This document shows positions 7,450 through 13,584 of a DNA stretch of 16,477 nt, one piece after another. Position numbers and translations under genes: made by a program. The stretch lies in NCBI GenBank assembly GCA_944364005.1, contig CALVVW010000038.1:1-16477 (forward strand), given 5' to 3'. The first letter of the stretch is position 1, and each line of letters begins with the position of its first letter. The DNA comes from an uncultured Bacilli bacterium (lineage in GTDB: Bacteria > Bacillota_I > Bacilli_A > RF39 > UBA660). The notes below the pieces were generated by a model that was given only the letters and a program-made list of their open reading frames with translations, made no database searches and was not told the DNA's origin.

Positions 7450-8145
7450 TTACATCACTTTTCTTTTAACATATTCACCTAAATTATCTTCTTTGATATC
7501 TCGAGCAATATAATCCATTAATTCACCAGGATAGTTTTCATATATTTTTTTAAAATTTTCCAATTTATCATAATCATACCTCTGTTTTCCAATCACATCA
7601 GTAGCATACCTGCTCAAAACTCTATGATAAATAAAGAAATCAACCTGTGTCCTATTTTCTTTATATATATCATCAACAGACAACTCATAATTACGAATAA
7701 AACGCCCTGGATCATAAAAATAAATACCATAATTAAATGAATGATTCGTAACAAAATAAGAGTTAGGTGTTAAATCATTAACAACCACATGACTATTGGC
7801 TAAAGTTAAGCAATCTTTTTTTAGTAACCTAAAATCATCTAAAATCAATTCCTTAGGCAAACTCATATAATGAAGTAAACCTAAATCTTTAACATAAAAA
7901 GTAGTATATCCTTTAAACTGTAAAAACACATTATATAAAGTATGTCTTGGAAGCAAAATTCTTTCAGTTTCAATATTCTCTAAATAATGTGTATCGCTTA
8001 AGTTTAATCGATTAAACTCAGACCAAGTACGATAATATTTATAGGAAAACTTTCCCTTTCTATAAGCCTTCCCTTCCTCACCTTTTCCTATATATTCCCA
8101 GGGAAACAACACAGAAAGACCATTCTTGCTAACTACAATTTTCAA
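7450..8145 (-). CDS. Atypical protein-kinase-like protein
   Basis: 231 aa. It shows a minimal kinase fold in order: a Gly-rich loop-like 'IGKGEEGKAY' (19-28) with possible ATP-lysines in 'KFSYKYY' (32-38), a catalytic-loop-like 'VVNDLTPNSYFV' (Asp124) in place of HRDLKPxN, and 'YFYDPGRFI' (Asp145) in place of DFG. The Asn of the catalytic loop appears to be Ser, so activity is uncertain; it could be a small-molecule kinase or pseudokinase. There is no membrane span. The start is TTG 8145, well placed after AGGAGAGG. It follows the membrane-protein gene by 26 bp, so the pair is probably one operon, suggesting a membrane partner or target. Confidence 0.6.
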   Translation of the reverse strand: MKIVVSKNGLSVLFPWEYIGKGEEGKAYRKGKFSYKYYRTWSEFNRLNLSDTHYLENIETERILLPRHTLYNVFLQFKGYTTFYVKDLGLLHYMSLPKELILDDFRLLKKDCLTLANSHVVVNDLTPNSYFVTNHSFNYGIYFYDPGRFIRNYELSVDDIYKENRTQVDFFIYHRVLSRYATDVIGKQRYDYDKLENFKKIYENYPGELMDYIARDIKEDNLGEYVKRKVM

Positions 8146-8171
8146 ATACCTCTCCTCCCTGCAAATAAAAA

Positions 8172-9044
8172 TTATAAACTAGAAAACTCAACTAATTTTT
8201 GATAAATAATAGTAATTTGTTCAATTTCTTCTGATTTCATACCAATTCCTTTTAATAAAGATGCTACATCAATCTCATTTTTCTTAGACTTCTTTTTCTC
8301 TTGTAATTTTTCTAGTTTCTGAGAAACAATTTCAATACTTTCTATATCACTAAGAATCTTCTTACTATCCACTTGCATAATTCCTTGTTTTTTAGGAACA
8401 TGATCAAACTGATATCGAAAATAATCCAACTGTCTAAAAAAACTAGGGCGCTTATAGTTTTCAAAAATCATAATAGCATAAATCAAAAAACGCATATCAC
8501 CTTGAACACTAATATCTTTTCCATATTTTTGTTTCATTTTAGCATACTGTAAAATAATATATTGTCCTCGTTCAGCAATAGAAAACTTCTTAGTACTATT
8601 CTGAATTGATATCATATCAGGTCTATGAAAAAAATGATAGATAAATAAAATAATAAATACCCAGAGTAAAAACTTCAACTGTTCTGGATTTAAAAACACC
8701 ATATCTACTTGTCTAATAATAAACTGATTAAGTAAATACGCGACCACAACATTACCTAAATATAAAGGTAAAACTCCCTCTTCCTTAGAAAAGAAATCTT
8801 TCTCTAATAAATAAGTAGTATAAAGCATTCGAATCAAAAACTCAAAAATAACAATGATAAAGATATCATCACAAAAAGCATTCAAATGAAAATAGCTAGC
8901 AACACTTGCTAAAAAAACTAAGAAAATATTAGTAAATAAAACATATTGAATCTTAGTTAAAGAAAACCTTTTTACAATAAAGTTAAGAAACATGAATAAT
9001 AAAAAGGCAAAAAATACATAACTAATAAACACTAAAAATTCCAT
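8172..9044 (-). CDS. Unknown multi-pass membrane protein with cytosolic helical tail
   Basis: 290 aa, unrecognised. About five hydrophobic spans lie in residues 1-145 (roughly 5-24, 34-52, 60-80, 93-112, 124-142). They are followed by a soluble C-terminal half containing a Lys/Glu-rich helix ('KLEKLQEKKKSKKNEID', about 243-259). ATG 9044 follows AGGGGGA. It has its own consensus-like promoter and continues into the kinase-like gene. A membrane sensor or scaffold working with that protein is possible, from gene order only. Confidence 0.7.
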   Translation of the reverse strand: MEFLVFISYVFFAFLLFMFLNFIVKRFSLTKIQYVLFTNIFLVFLASVASYFHLNAFCDDIFIIVIFEFLIRMLYTTYLLEKDFFSKEEGVLPLYLGNVVVAYLLNQFIIRQVDMVFLNPEQLKFLLWVFIILFIYHFFHRPDMISIQNSTKKFSIAERGQYIILQYAKMKQKYGKDISVQGDMRFLIYAIMIFENYKRPSFFRQLDYFRYQFDHVPKKQGIMQVDSKKILSDIESIEIVSQKLEKLQEKKKSKKNEIDVASLLKGIGMKSEEIEQITIIYQKLVEFSSL

Positions 9045-9069
9045 GATAATCCCCCTAAAATTTATGCTT

Positions 9070-9098
9070 ATTATACTACAATATCACAAAATAAACAA
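9070..9098 (-). promoter_or_regulatory. Sigma-A promoter of the membrane-protein/kinase-like operon
   Basis: Minus strand TTGTTT (9093-9098), 17-nt spacer, TATAAT (9070-9075), about 20 nt before the ribosome-binding site of the 290-aa gene. Confidence 0.6.
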
Positions 9099-9115
9099 GG
9101 TAATATCATTATATA

Positions 9116-9334
9116 CTATTTACGTCTTCTAAATAAACTATCATGACTTTTTATACTTTTTTGAATAGGACTTTTAGAATTCAATTGTTCTATCCCCTGT
9201 TCTGTTAAATGAATCTGACTAGATACCGCTTTAAAACAAGCAGAATTAGAAAGCATCATAGTAATATCTTTCTCTGAAAAACCACTACTTCTTAAATAAT
9301 TTTCTACTTTCTGTTTTTCTAAATCTTCCATCAT
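9116..9334 (-). CDS. Small unknown protein
   Basis: 72 aa, unrecognised. It is mainly helical: an N-terminal charged helix ('MMEDLEKQKVENYL'), then 'GFSEKDITMMLSNS', and a basic C-terminus ('SLFRRRK'). It has no signal or membrane span. ATG 9334 and ATG 9331 are both usable after GAGGTGA (9338-9344). No clear promoter is seen in the short gap to the DUF2798 terminator, so read-through may supply its transcript. The 71-bp gap and separate promoter ahead of the membrane-protein gene make it a loose neighbour. Confidence 0.6.
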   Translation of the reverse strand: MMEDLEKQKVENYLRSSGFSEKDITMMLSNSACFKAVSSQIHLTEQGIEQLNSKSPIQKSIKSHDSLFRRRK

Positions 9335-9370
9335 TCTTCACCTCACTATTTAAAGTAAATTAAAATTTAA

Positions 9371-9397
9371 AAAAAGGCAACTATTAGTTTGCCTTTT
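9371..9397 (-). terminator. Terminator of the DUF2798 gene
   Basis: 9-bp stem 9372-9380 / 9389-9397 with an 8-nt loop and a U-tract on the minus strand. It overlaps the ancestral stop codon of the DUF2798 gene (9384-9386), confirming where that gene used to end. It can also work in the plus direction. Confidence 0.75.
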
Positions 9398-9445
9398 CTC
9401 TAAAAATTAATGAAAAAATAAATCTAACCAATGGTCCTGCAGAAC

Positions 9446-9600
9446 AAAAGAATTAAGTAAACTTAATTCGCCTTGGTCGTCACCTTCCAAGTTTCCTGCT
9501 TCATAGACTAGGTATCCCTACTTCTCCACAGGCTTAACATCCGATAGTCGCTACCGTAGTTTTTCTTTTGTTTCTTTCTTTTCCTACTTTAACTCCATCA
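9446..9600 (-). ncRNA. Probable omega-RNA-like 3' region of the tnpB element
   Basis: In TnpB elements the guide RNA scaffold comes from the 3' end of tnpB and the right end, with the guide just beyond it. This stretch after the tnpB stop (9584-9586) is less AT-rich than its surroundings, non-coding, and ends in the right-end hairpin. If processed as in known systems, the guide would be the DUF2798 3' fragment starting near 9440. The limits are approximate and activity is unproven. Confidence 0.4.
9450..9469. repeat. Right-end hairpin of the IS element
   Basis: Perfect 9-bp inverted repeat GAATTAAGT / ACTTAATTC with a 2-nt centre, placed 1-10 nt inside the inferred right boundary, where IS200/IS605 elements carry the hairpin recognised by TnpA and used in the omega RNA. 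Confidence 0.65.
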
Positions 9601-9846
9601 TATACTTCTTTAATCCTTCAAACATAATATTATAACTGGCATTATAATCTCTATCATGATAACTTCCACATTCTGGACATATCCAACTTCTAACACTTAA
9701 GTCTTTTACTTTCTCATTCTTATATCCGCAGACACTGCATTACTTGTGACTCGGATAAAACTATTCTATGTGTAACCAGATGTTTTGTGAATTAACTCTA
9801 CTTGATTAGTTGTGGGATACAAATGAAACCGATAAGCTCTATACAT
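9584..9846 (-). pseudogene. tnpB: Truncated tnpB (RNA-guided nuclease) remnant
   Basis: The N-terminus reads 'MYRAYRFHLYPTTNQVELIH' and on to residue 26, ending at TAG (9766-9768). This is the conserved start of TnpB/OrfB. Only a few bases later another frame carries 'FYPSHK', a TAA, then 'CSVCGYKNE' and 'SWICPECGSYHDRDYNASYN', ending at TAG 9584-9586. These are the four zinc-finger cysteines and the RuvC-III Asp. A TAG and a TAA interrupt the C-terminal frame (9761-9763, 9740-9742). The middle, about 270-300 codons with the other RuvC residues, is gone, so no active nuclease can be made. ATG 9846 has a good AGGAGAGG ribosome-binding site. Confidence 0.85.
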
Positions 9847-9869
9847 AATATTCCTCTCCTGATGAGAAC

Positions 9870-9898
9870 ACTATACAATACATTTGTTCGTATGTCAA
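9870..9898 (-). promoter_or_regulatory. Consensus sigma-A promoter inside the IS element
   Basis: Minus strand TTGACA (9893-9898), exactly 17 nt, TATAGT (9870-9875), about 20 nt before the tnpB ribosome-binding site. Although the coding part is wrecked, this promoter is intact and should drive an RNA through the omega-RNA-like region toward the terminator at 9371-9397. Confidence 0.65.
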
Positions 9899-10391
9899 CT
9901 ATTTTTTATCAAGTTTTCAAATTTGCATTTTGAGGAGCAAATTCCTTATAAATAAAAAAGTTGAAAACTTAATGCCATTGGAAAACTTAAAACCATAGAT
10001 TGTAACCATGTTACAACAAATTGACTAATTTCTGGTTTAGATATAAATATAGTTGCTATAAAACTCATAATCGGACACATAAATGAAACGATAACAATCG
10101 ATATTGCATAAGAAACAATAATAGAAGGTTGTTCTTTAGGATTAATTGCTTTAAAAACTAATTTATGAGCAATCTTTCCAATTAGGAAAAATTCTAACAC
10201 TCCAGCAATAACATACATAAAGAAAAACTCTTTAAATGCTTCTAAAAATACAAAATTATGTAATCCTCCACTATGAATTGCAATATTATAACAACCCATT
10301 ACATAAACCATCAAAGCTGCCATAATAATCGTATAAATAAAATCTTGAAATTTAGTCTTTGGCATAAACACACTACTCCTTTCCATAACAA

Positions 10392-10414
10392 AACAACACA
10401 TAATCTGTGTTGTT
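10392..10414 (-). promoter_or_regulatory. Hairpin/dyad in the DUF2798 leader
   Basis: Perfect 9-bp inverted repeat AACAACACA / TGTGTTGTT with a 5-nt loop, in the roughly 110-nt leader of the DUF2798 gene. A U-rich stretch (TTTTGTT) follows on the minus strand, then AGGAG. It may be an operator, an attenuator or a weak terminator. Confidence 0.4.
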
Positions 10415-10479
10415 CGTTAATCATTCAAAAAGAATGTGCGTTTCCAATAGTTACCGATTATCTCTTGTTTCCGCTCTAA

Positions 10480-10508
10480 ATTATATCAAAAAAAACACAA
10501 CTTTTCAA
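10480..10508 (-). promoter_or_regulatory. Sigma-A promoter of the DUF2798 gene
   Basis: Minus strand TTGAAA (10503-10508), 17-nt spacer, TATAAT (10480-10485). The -35 overlaps the TGA stop of the upstream unknown gene. No clear terminator separates that operon from this promoter. Confidence 0.65.
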
Positions 10509-10813
10509 GAAGAATTTTTATTCTTATCCAATTCCTTCAACCTAGCTTTAACCATAAACACTAAATCCATAGAAGCATTTATTTTATATAACACTAACAA
10601 ACTATCTTGTAACTTTGTCCTAAGTGGCATCGTATCTTTAATATTTTCTGCTTCCTTTTTATAATCAAAATTAGGGATAGGATTCTCTTCAATAAATGCA
10701 CGAATATAATTTTCAATATCTTTTAAGACATAAACTTTTAAATCATATTCATCCATTTCCATAATCCCATAATATCCACCAACTAAATATTTAAATTCAT
10801 CTGCTAGCGTCAT
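10505..10813 (-). CDS. Small unknown helical protein of the ybaK operon
   Basis: 102 aa from ATG 10813 ('MTLADEFKYLVGGYYG'). That start overlaps the upstream TGA as ATGA and follows GAGGTGAT. An in-frame ATG at 10837 would add 8 residues but lies inside the previous gene without a ribosome-binding site. Charged, mostly helical, no membrane span; unrecognised. Its 4-nt overlap implies translational coupling to the DUF4186 gene. Confidence 0.65.
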   Translation of the reverse strand: MTLADEFKYLVGGYYGIMEMDEYDLKVYVLKDIENYIRAFIEENPIPNFDYKKEAENIKDTMPLRTKLQDSLLVLYKINASMDLVFMVKARLKELDKNKNSS

Positions 10814-11187
10814 TTCATCACCTCTTTTTTTATCCATCTCATAATAACACGTACAACATAATCAACTTGTTCTTTGGTTAAATCTTTATCTTTAGAAATA
10901 TGATGCCATTTATAAAGGCAGCCTCGACAACAAGTTGCAGTAGCATGTTGTGCTACAAATACAGGATGTCCCCTCATCGGAGTCTGCTTACCATCATTAA
11001 CTAAGTTAGCTGGAGCTAATCGCGTAGAAATGAAATCATATGCATGAGATGAGATAACATCCATGCCCTTTTCCAAAACATATTTTTTATCTTTATCTGT
11101 TAAATGAAAGCGACTACGGAACTTAGAATTTCCAAGTCTAAAAAACAATTTATCTATCTCCATATCTTGATACTCTTCTAATGTCAT
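10810..11187 (-). CDS. DUF4186 family protein
   Basis: 125 aa. The family is recognised from 'SKFRSRFHLTDKDKKYV', 'FISTRLAPANLVNDGKQTP' and the Cys/His-rich 'VAQHATATCCRGCLYKWHHI' near residues 78-97. The clustered Cys and His residues suggest metal binding, but the biochemical function is unknown. Full length for the family. It overlaps ybaK by 4 nt (ATGA) and the following gene likewise, so the three are one tightly coupled operon. Confidence 0.85.
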   Translation of the reverse strand: MTLEEYQDMEIDKLFFRLGNSKFRSRFHLTDKDKKYVLEKGMDVISSHAYDFISTRLAPANLVNDGKQTPMRGHPVFVAQHATATCCRGCLYKWHHISKDKDLTKEQVDYVVRVIMRWIKKEVMK

Positions 11188-11663
11188 AAACTAGCACCTT
11201 CTATAACGTTTGCAAATTGACAATGAAGTAAATGTTCTAAATCACAAACCGCAACTTCAACCTGATATCCTATCTTTCCGGCACTAAAAATAATCGTAGG
11301 AAACTCTAAAGCACTAGAATCAATCACTGTTAAAAACTCTTTCTTCATACCAATAGGAGAACATCCTCCATGAACATATCCAGTAAGAGGAAGCAGTTCT
11401 TTAGATGGTAACATAGAAATAGACTTACAAGAAACACTTTTAGCCGCTTTTTTCAAATCCAATTCTTGGTTAACAGGAATCATAAACACATAATATTTCT
11501 TCGAATTAGAAACCGTAACTAACGTTTTAAAAACCCTTCTAAAATCTTGCTTTAAAGCAGTTGCTACTTCAACTCCACTAATAGCAGAAGTATCACCATA
11601 ATAATAAGATTGATATTTTATTTTCTTCTGATCTAAAATTCTCATAACATTAGTTTTCTCCAT
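11184..11663 (-). CDS. ybaK: YbaK/EbsC-type Cys-tRNA(Pro) deacylase
   Basis: 159 aa, one YbaK/ProX-type editing domain. Matching features: 'RVFKTLVT' with the conserved Lys near residue 46, 'FMIPVNQELDLKKAAK', and the 'GYVHGGCSPIGM' loop. In this family the enzyme hydrolyses Cys wrongly attached to tRNA(Pro) by ProRS, in the cytosol. ATG 11663 follows AAGGGTGAT and lies about 20 nt after an extended -10 promoter. First gene of the DUF4186 operon. Identity to the family is clear; strict Cys-tRNA specificity is by homology. Confidence 0.9.
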   Translation of the reverse strand: MEKTNVMRILDQKKIKYQSYYYGDTSAISGVEVATALKQDFRRVFKTLVTVSNSKKYYVFMIPVNQELDLKKAAKSVSCKSISMLPSKELLPLTGYVHGGCSPIGMKKEFLTVIDSSALEFPTIIFSAGKIGYQVEVAVCDLEHLLHCQFANVIEGASL

Positions 11664-11682
11664 ACTATCACCCTTCCATAAA

Positions 11683-11691
11683 ATTATACCA
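11683..11691 (-). promoter_or_regulatory. Extended -10 promoter of ybaK
   Basis: Minus-strand TGGTATAAT: TATAAT at 11683-11688 with the TG at 11690-11691. It begins just beyond the U-tract of the carD terminator. The -35 position is poor (ATTCCA). Confidence 0.55.
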
Positions 11692-11693
11692 CA

Positions 11694-11718
11694 GAAAAAG
11701 TAGATTGGAATAATCTAC
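11694..11718 (-). terminator. Intrinsic terminator after the CarD-like gene
   Basis: GTAGATT (11700-11706) pairs with AATCTAC (11712-11718) around a 5-nt loop, and the minus strand continues with TTTTT. It lies 6 nt past the carD-like stop codon. Confidence 0.8.
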
Positions 11719-11724
11719 TAAATC

Positions 11725-12213
11725 TTATGCTAGCAAAGCTTTTACAGACTCAATAACATATCGCTTTGTATCATCAAAAGTCAAATGTAAACTGATAGAC
11801 AATTCATTATATAATCGTCTCTCAGCCTGATTAAAATATTGTTCATCTTTTTCACTTATTCTTTTATTTTGATTTTGACGCTTCATATTTCGCATATAAG
11901 TTGTCTTAATAATTGTAATCAAACCCTCTAAAGTATTTTCCTTTAATAACTGTTTATACTCATATTCAATATCTCTATCACTAGCTTGAACAATTTCAAT
12001 AGATGGAATTTTAGCAATCAAATCTTCCGCTTCCTCTTTCGTAATAACATCACGTAAATAAGAAGTCGTATCTACAGGAACACTAGTAACTAACGAATCA
12101 TCATCAATAGGATTCATAATATAATAAGTTTTATCAAACAAATAATTATCTTTCACATCTTTTATCCTATAAACATCTCTTCCATAAACAACAACATCTC
12201 CAGATTTATACAT
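11725..12213 (-). CDS. CarD family transcriptional regulator
   Basis: 162 aa from ATG 12213 ('MYKSGDVVVYGRDVYRIKDV'), which has a perfect AGGAGG six nt upstream; the longer frame to 12243 runs into the leader hairpin. The N-terminal CarD/CdnL-TRCF Tudor-like domain (1-60, ending '..SLVTSVPVDTTSYLRDVIT') binds the RNA polymerase beta subunit in the family. The C-terminal helical domain (about 65-162) contains 'YMRNMKRQNQNKRISEKD', usual for DNA contact. Likely a global modulator of promoter opening. The leader carries a terminator hairpin, so expression may be set by attenuation. Confidence 0.85.
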   Translation of the reverse strand: MYKSGDVVVYGRDVYRIKDVKDNYLFDKTYYIMNPIDDDSLVTSVPVDTTSYLRDVITKEEAEDLIAKIPSIEIVQASDRDIEYEYKQLLKENTLEGLITIIKTTYMRNMKRQNQNKRISEKDEQYFNQAERRLYNELSISLHLTFDDTKRYVIESVKALLA

Positions 12214-12225
12214 TTCAATCCTCCT

Positions 12226-12270
12226 AAAAAAAGTAGCTATCAACTGGACTTACACCAATAAATAGCTACT
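12226..12270 (-). terminator. Terminator hairpin in the carD-like leader
   Basis: AGTAGCTAT (12262-12270 as read on the minus strand) pairs perfectly with ATAGCTACT (12232-12240) across 21 nt, which can pair further (TGG/CCA). A run of seven or more U follows (12226-12232), and then the AGGAGG of the CarD-like gene. It sits between a good promoter and the start codon, so it is either an attenuator or the terminator of the HAD gene that carD transcripts must cross. Confidence 0.7.
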
Positions 12271-12282
12271 CGTTGTAATTTA

Positions 12283-12311
12283 ATTATAACATTTTTTCAC
12301 TTTTTTCATAA
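12283..12311 (-). promoter_or_regulatory. Promoter of the CarD-like gene
   Basis: Minus strand TTATGA (12306-12311), 17-nt spacer, TATAAT (12283-12288) with an extended TG (12290-12291). It starts about 9 nt after the HAD gene stop codon. The predicted leader is about 60 nt, almost all of it the terminator hairpin. Confidence 0.6.
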
Positions 12312-12319
12312 GCAACATT

Positions 12320-13090
12320 TTATTTTTTTTCTACGATTTTTTTATATTGATAACTTTTTTTCAGCAGACAACAATCAGTAAATTCTCTATAAGAATCAAT
12401 TTTATAATCAGCTAGAAAATTAATCTCTAATCGGTCTTTATCAGAATATTTATCATACACATTAATAGTTTCTATTTCGGCACCTTTAGAAGCCATAACA
12501 CCATGCAAAGAATCCTCAAATACTAAACATAATTCTGGATTTGTTTGATAATGTTCTAAGACTTTCAAATAAACTTCTGGATGAGGCTTTTTATAAACAA
12601 CATCTTCTTTTCTAATAATAAAATCAAAAGTATCATAAATAGGAACGGTATGTGCCATAGTTAGATTTTGATTAGCATAAATATCAATTTGTCTTTGTGT
12701 CGTTGCAGTTGCAAGGACTAAAATAAAACCTCGCTCTTTCAATTCTCGCAACAATTCCGGTACACCAGCTTTATATATCAACTCATATTTTAAAATTGAC
12801 TCAACACTACTCCATCGCTCTAATATTAACTCATCTTTAGAAATATTCATATGATATTTTTGAATTAAATAATCGCAATAAGCAACATAGATATCTTCAC
12901 TAGAATGAGTTTCTAAAAACCAGTCTCTTTCTTGCTGAATTTTATCAAAATTAACTTGTACTCCTGCAAATTTATTAATAATCCGAAAATCTGCTTCATT
13001 CCAAATTCCAATAGAATCAATCAAGGTACCATCCATATCAAAAATAATATATTTCTTTTTAGACAAATCTAACTCTTCTAACTTTTTCAC
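12320..13090 (-). CDS. HAD superfamily hydrolase (phosphatase / beta-phosphoglucomutase-like)
   Basis: 256 aa from GTG 13090, which is 5 nt after AAGGGTG; the frame extends to ATG 13123, but that start has no ribosome-binding site. HAD motifs: I 'FDMDGTLIDS' (nucleophile Asp18, acid/base Asp20), II 'VLATATTQ', III Lys in 'YKKPHPEVY', IV 'VFEDSLHGV'. A helical cap lies between motifs I and II, giving HAD-IA type. It probably acts on a small phosphorylated metabolite in the cytosol; the substrate cannot be told. It is transcribed alone and is divergent from the 51-aa gene. Confidence 0.85.
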   Translation of the reverse strand: MKKLEELDLSKKKYIIFDMDGTLIDSIGIWNEADFRIINKFAGVQVNFDKIQQERDWFLETHSSEDIYVAYCDYLIQKYHMNISKDELILERWSSVESILKYELIYKAGVPELLRELKERGFILVLATATTQRQIDIYANQNLTMAHTVPIYDTFDFIIRKEDVVYKKPHPEVYLKVLEHYQTNPELCLVFEDSLHGVMASKGAEIETINVYDKYSDKDRLEINFLADYKIDSYREFTDCCLLKKSYQYKKIVEKK

Positions 13091-13113
13091 AACATCACCC
13101 TTCCATAAAAAAT

Positions 13114-13122
13114 ATTTTACCA
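13114..13122 (-). promoter_or_regulatory. Extended -10 promoter of the HAD gene
   Basis: Minus-strand TGGTAAAAT (13114-13122), about 17 nt before the ribosome-binding site. The following 17 bases TTTTATGGAAGGGTGAT are identical to the ybaK leader. Confidence 0.45.
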
Positions 13123-13207
13123 TAATAATAAATTATTTAAAACTGGGCGTTTGCTGTATATATTTATCATTATTTTGATTATACTATAATGAAAGGAATG
13201 AAGTAAT

Positions 13208-13363
13208 ATGTACGGAATGTATCCTTATCCATACAATTATGGAAATAATGATGGTTTCGGTTCAGGATGGATCTGGGCAATCATCATCGTTATTATAATT
13301 ATTTTCTTCATCTGGGGAGGAAATAATAATTGCTGCAACAACGGAGGAAACGGTTGCAGATAA
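13208..13363 (+). CDS. 51-aa Gly/Asn-rich single-span protein (YjcZ-like)
   Basis: 51 aa. The N-terminus is Tyr/Pro/Asn/Gly-rich ('MYGMYPYPYNYGNNDGFG'), followed by one membrane span (about 21-36, 'WIWAIIIVIIIIFFIW'), then an Asn/Gly/Cys tail ('NNNCCNNGGNGCR'). This layout resembles the very short YjcZ-like sporulation proteins of Bacillota; assignment is by composition only. ATG 13208 follows GAAAGGA (13191-13197). Upstream, ATATT (13160-13164) and TATACTAT (13180-13187) are spaced 15 nt apart, weakly sigma-E-like; TATAAT at 13185-13190 is an alternative. It has its own terminator. Confidence 0.75.
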   Translation: MYGMYPYPYNYGNNDGFGSGWIWAIIIVIIIIFFIWGGNNNCCNNGGNGCR

Positions 13364-13387
13364 AAAGCACAGTCTTGTGCTTTTTTT
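13362..13387. terminator. Terminator after the 51-aa gene
   Basis: 10-bp stem AAAAAGCACA (13362-13371) / TGTGCTTTTT (13376-13385) with a GTCT loop and a seven-T run. The symmetric A and T flanks allow function in both directions. Confidence 0.85.
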
Positions 13388-13566
13388 ATTTGATAGGAAA
13401 CTTTTCTTCTAAACTGTTAATTTTTTTCTCATCAATAATAGATGGATCATAACTGCATTACTCTTATCGTGATTCATAATGTCGCTATATTCCATAAAGA
13501 CCCTAAAGTATACTCTTTAATATCATGGTCTAATATGCAAGCAAATACTAATAACCGTTTATTCAT
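13386..13566 (-). pseudogene. Possible decayed small gene
   Basis: From ATG 13566, behind a GAGGGA ribosome-binding site, the frame encodes 30 residues ('MNKRLLVFACILDHDIKEYT', then '..GSLWNIATL') to a TGA at 13474-13476. In another frame the stretch before the bidirectional terminator reads 'DPSIIDEKKINSLEEKFPIK' and stops at 13386-13388. The end lies exactly at a terminator and the start follows a ribosome-binding site, so this may be one small gene broken by a frameshift and stops. No family is recognised; it may also be plain non-coding DNA. Confidence 0.3.
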
Positions 13567-13584
13567 AAATATCCCTCTACATAT

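Larger units (their letters stand above)
9441..9948 (-). mobile_element. Miniature IS200/IS605-type element (PATE-like) with tnpB remnants
   Basis: About 500 bp between the two halves of the DUF2798 gene. The minus-strand order is typical of TnpB-type elements. The left end carries a hairpin (AATTTGC / GCAAATT, 9921-9944 region). Then come a promoter, the tnpB start, the tnpB end, an omega-RNA-like 3' region, and a right-end hairpin (9450-9469). No target duplication is visible, as expected for single-strand transposition. The left flank ends in TTTAT, a plausible target/TAM motif. The exact right boundary is uncertain within 9440-9449. There is no tnpA, so any mobility would need a transposase in trans. 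Confidence 0.8.
9384..10365 (-). pseudogene. DUF2798 membrane protein gene interrupted by a miniature IS element
   Basis: The 5' part (10365 down to about 9949) encodes 'MPKTKFQDFIYTIIMAALMV' and continues through about four membrane spans to '..FPMALSFQLFY', typical of DUF2798 proteins. It then runs into the element and hits TAA at 9946-9948. The missing C-terminus lies on the far side in the same strand and a continuous frame: 'AGPLVRFIFSLIFREKAN', codons 9440 down to 9387, stop 9384-9386. Removing the element restores a protein of about 158-160 aa, the usual family length. ATG 10365 follows AGGAG; an upstream in-frame ATG at 10401 lies in a hairpin and is less likely. The family is an integral membrane protein of unknown function; loss of the last span probably inactivates it. 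Confidence 0.85.

Noticed and set aside
9601..9768. Complete, active TnpB nuclease
   Set aside because: The middle of the gene is missing and two in-frame stops interrupt the C-terminal part; only remnants remain.
9390..9950. CRISPR array
   Set aside because: No regularly spaced repeats; the hairpins belong to the ends of the IS element.
10273..10664. Two plus-strand frames of 68 and 85 aa
   Set aside because: Overlap each other and lie opposite the DUF2798 gene, its promoter and the 102-aa gene; no family features.
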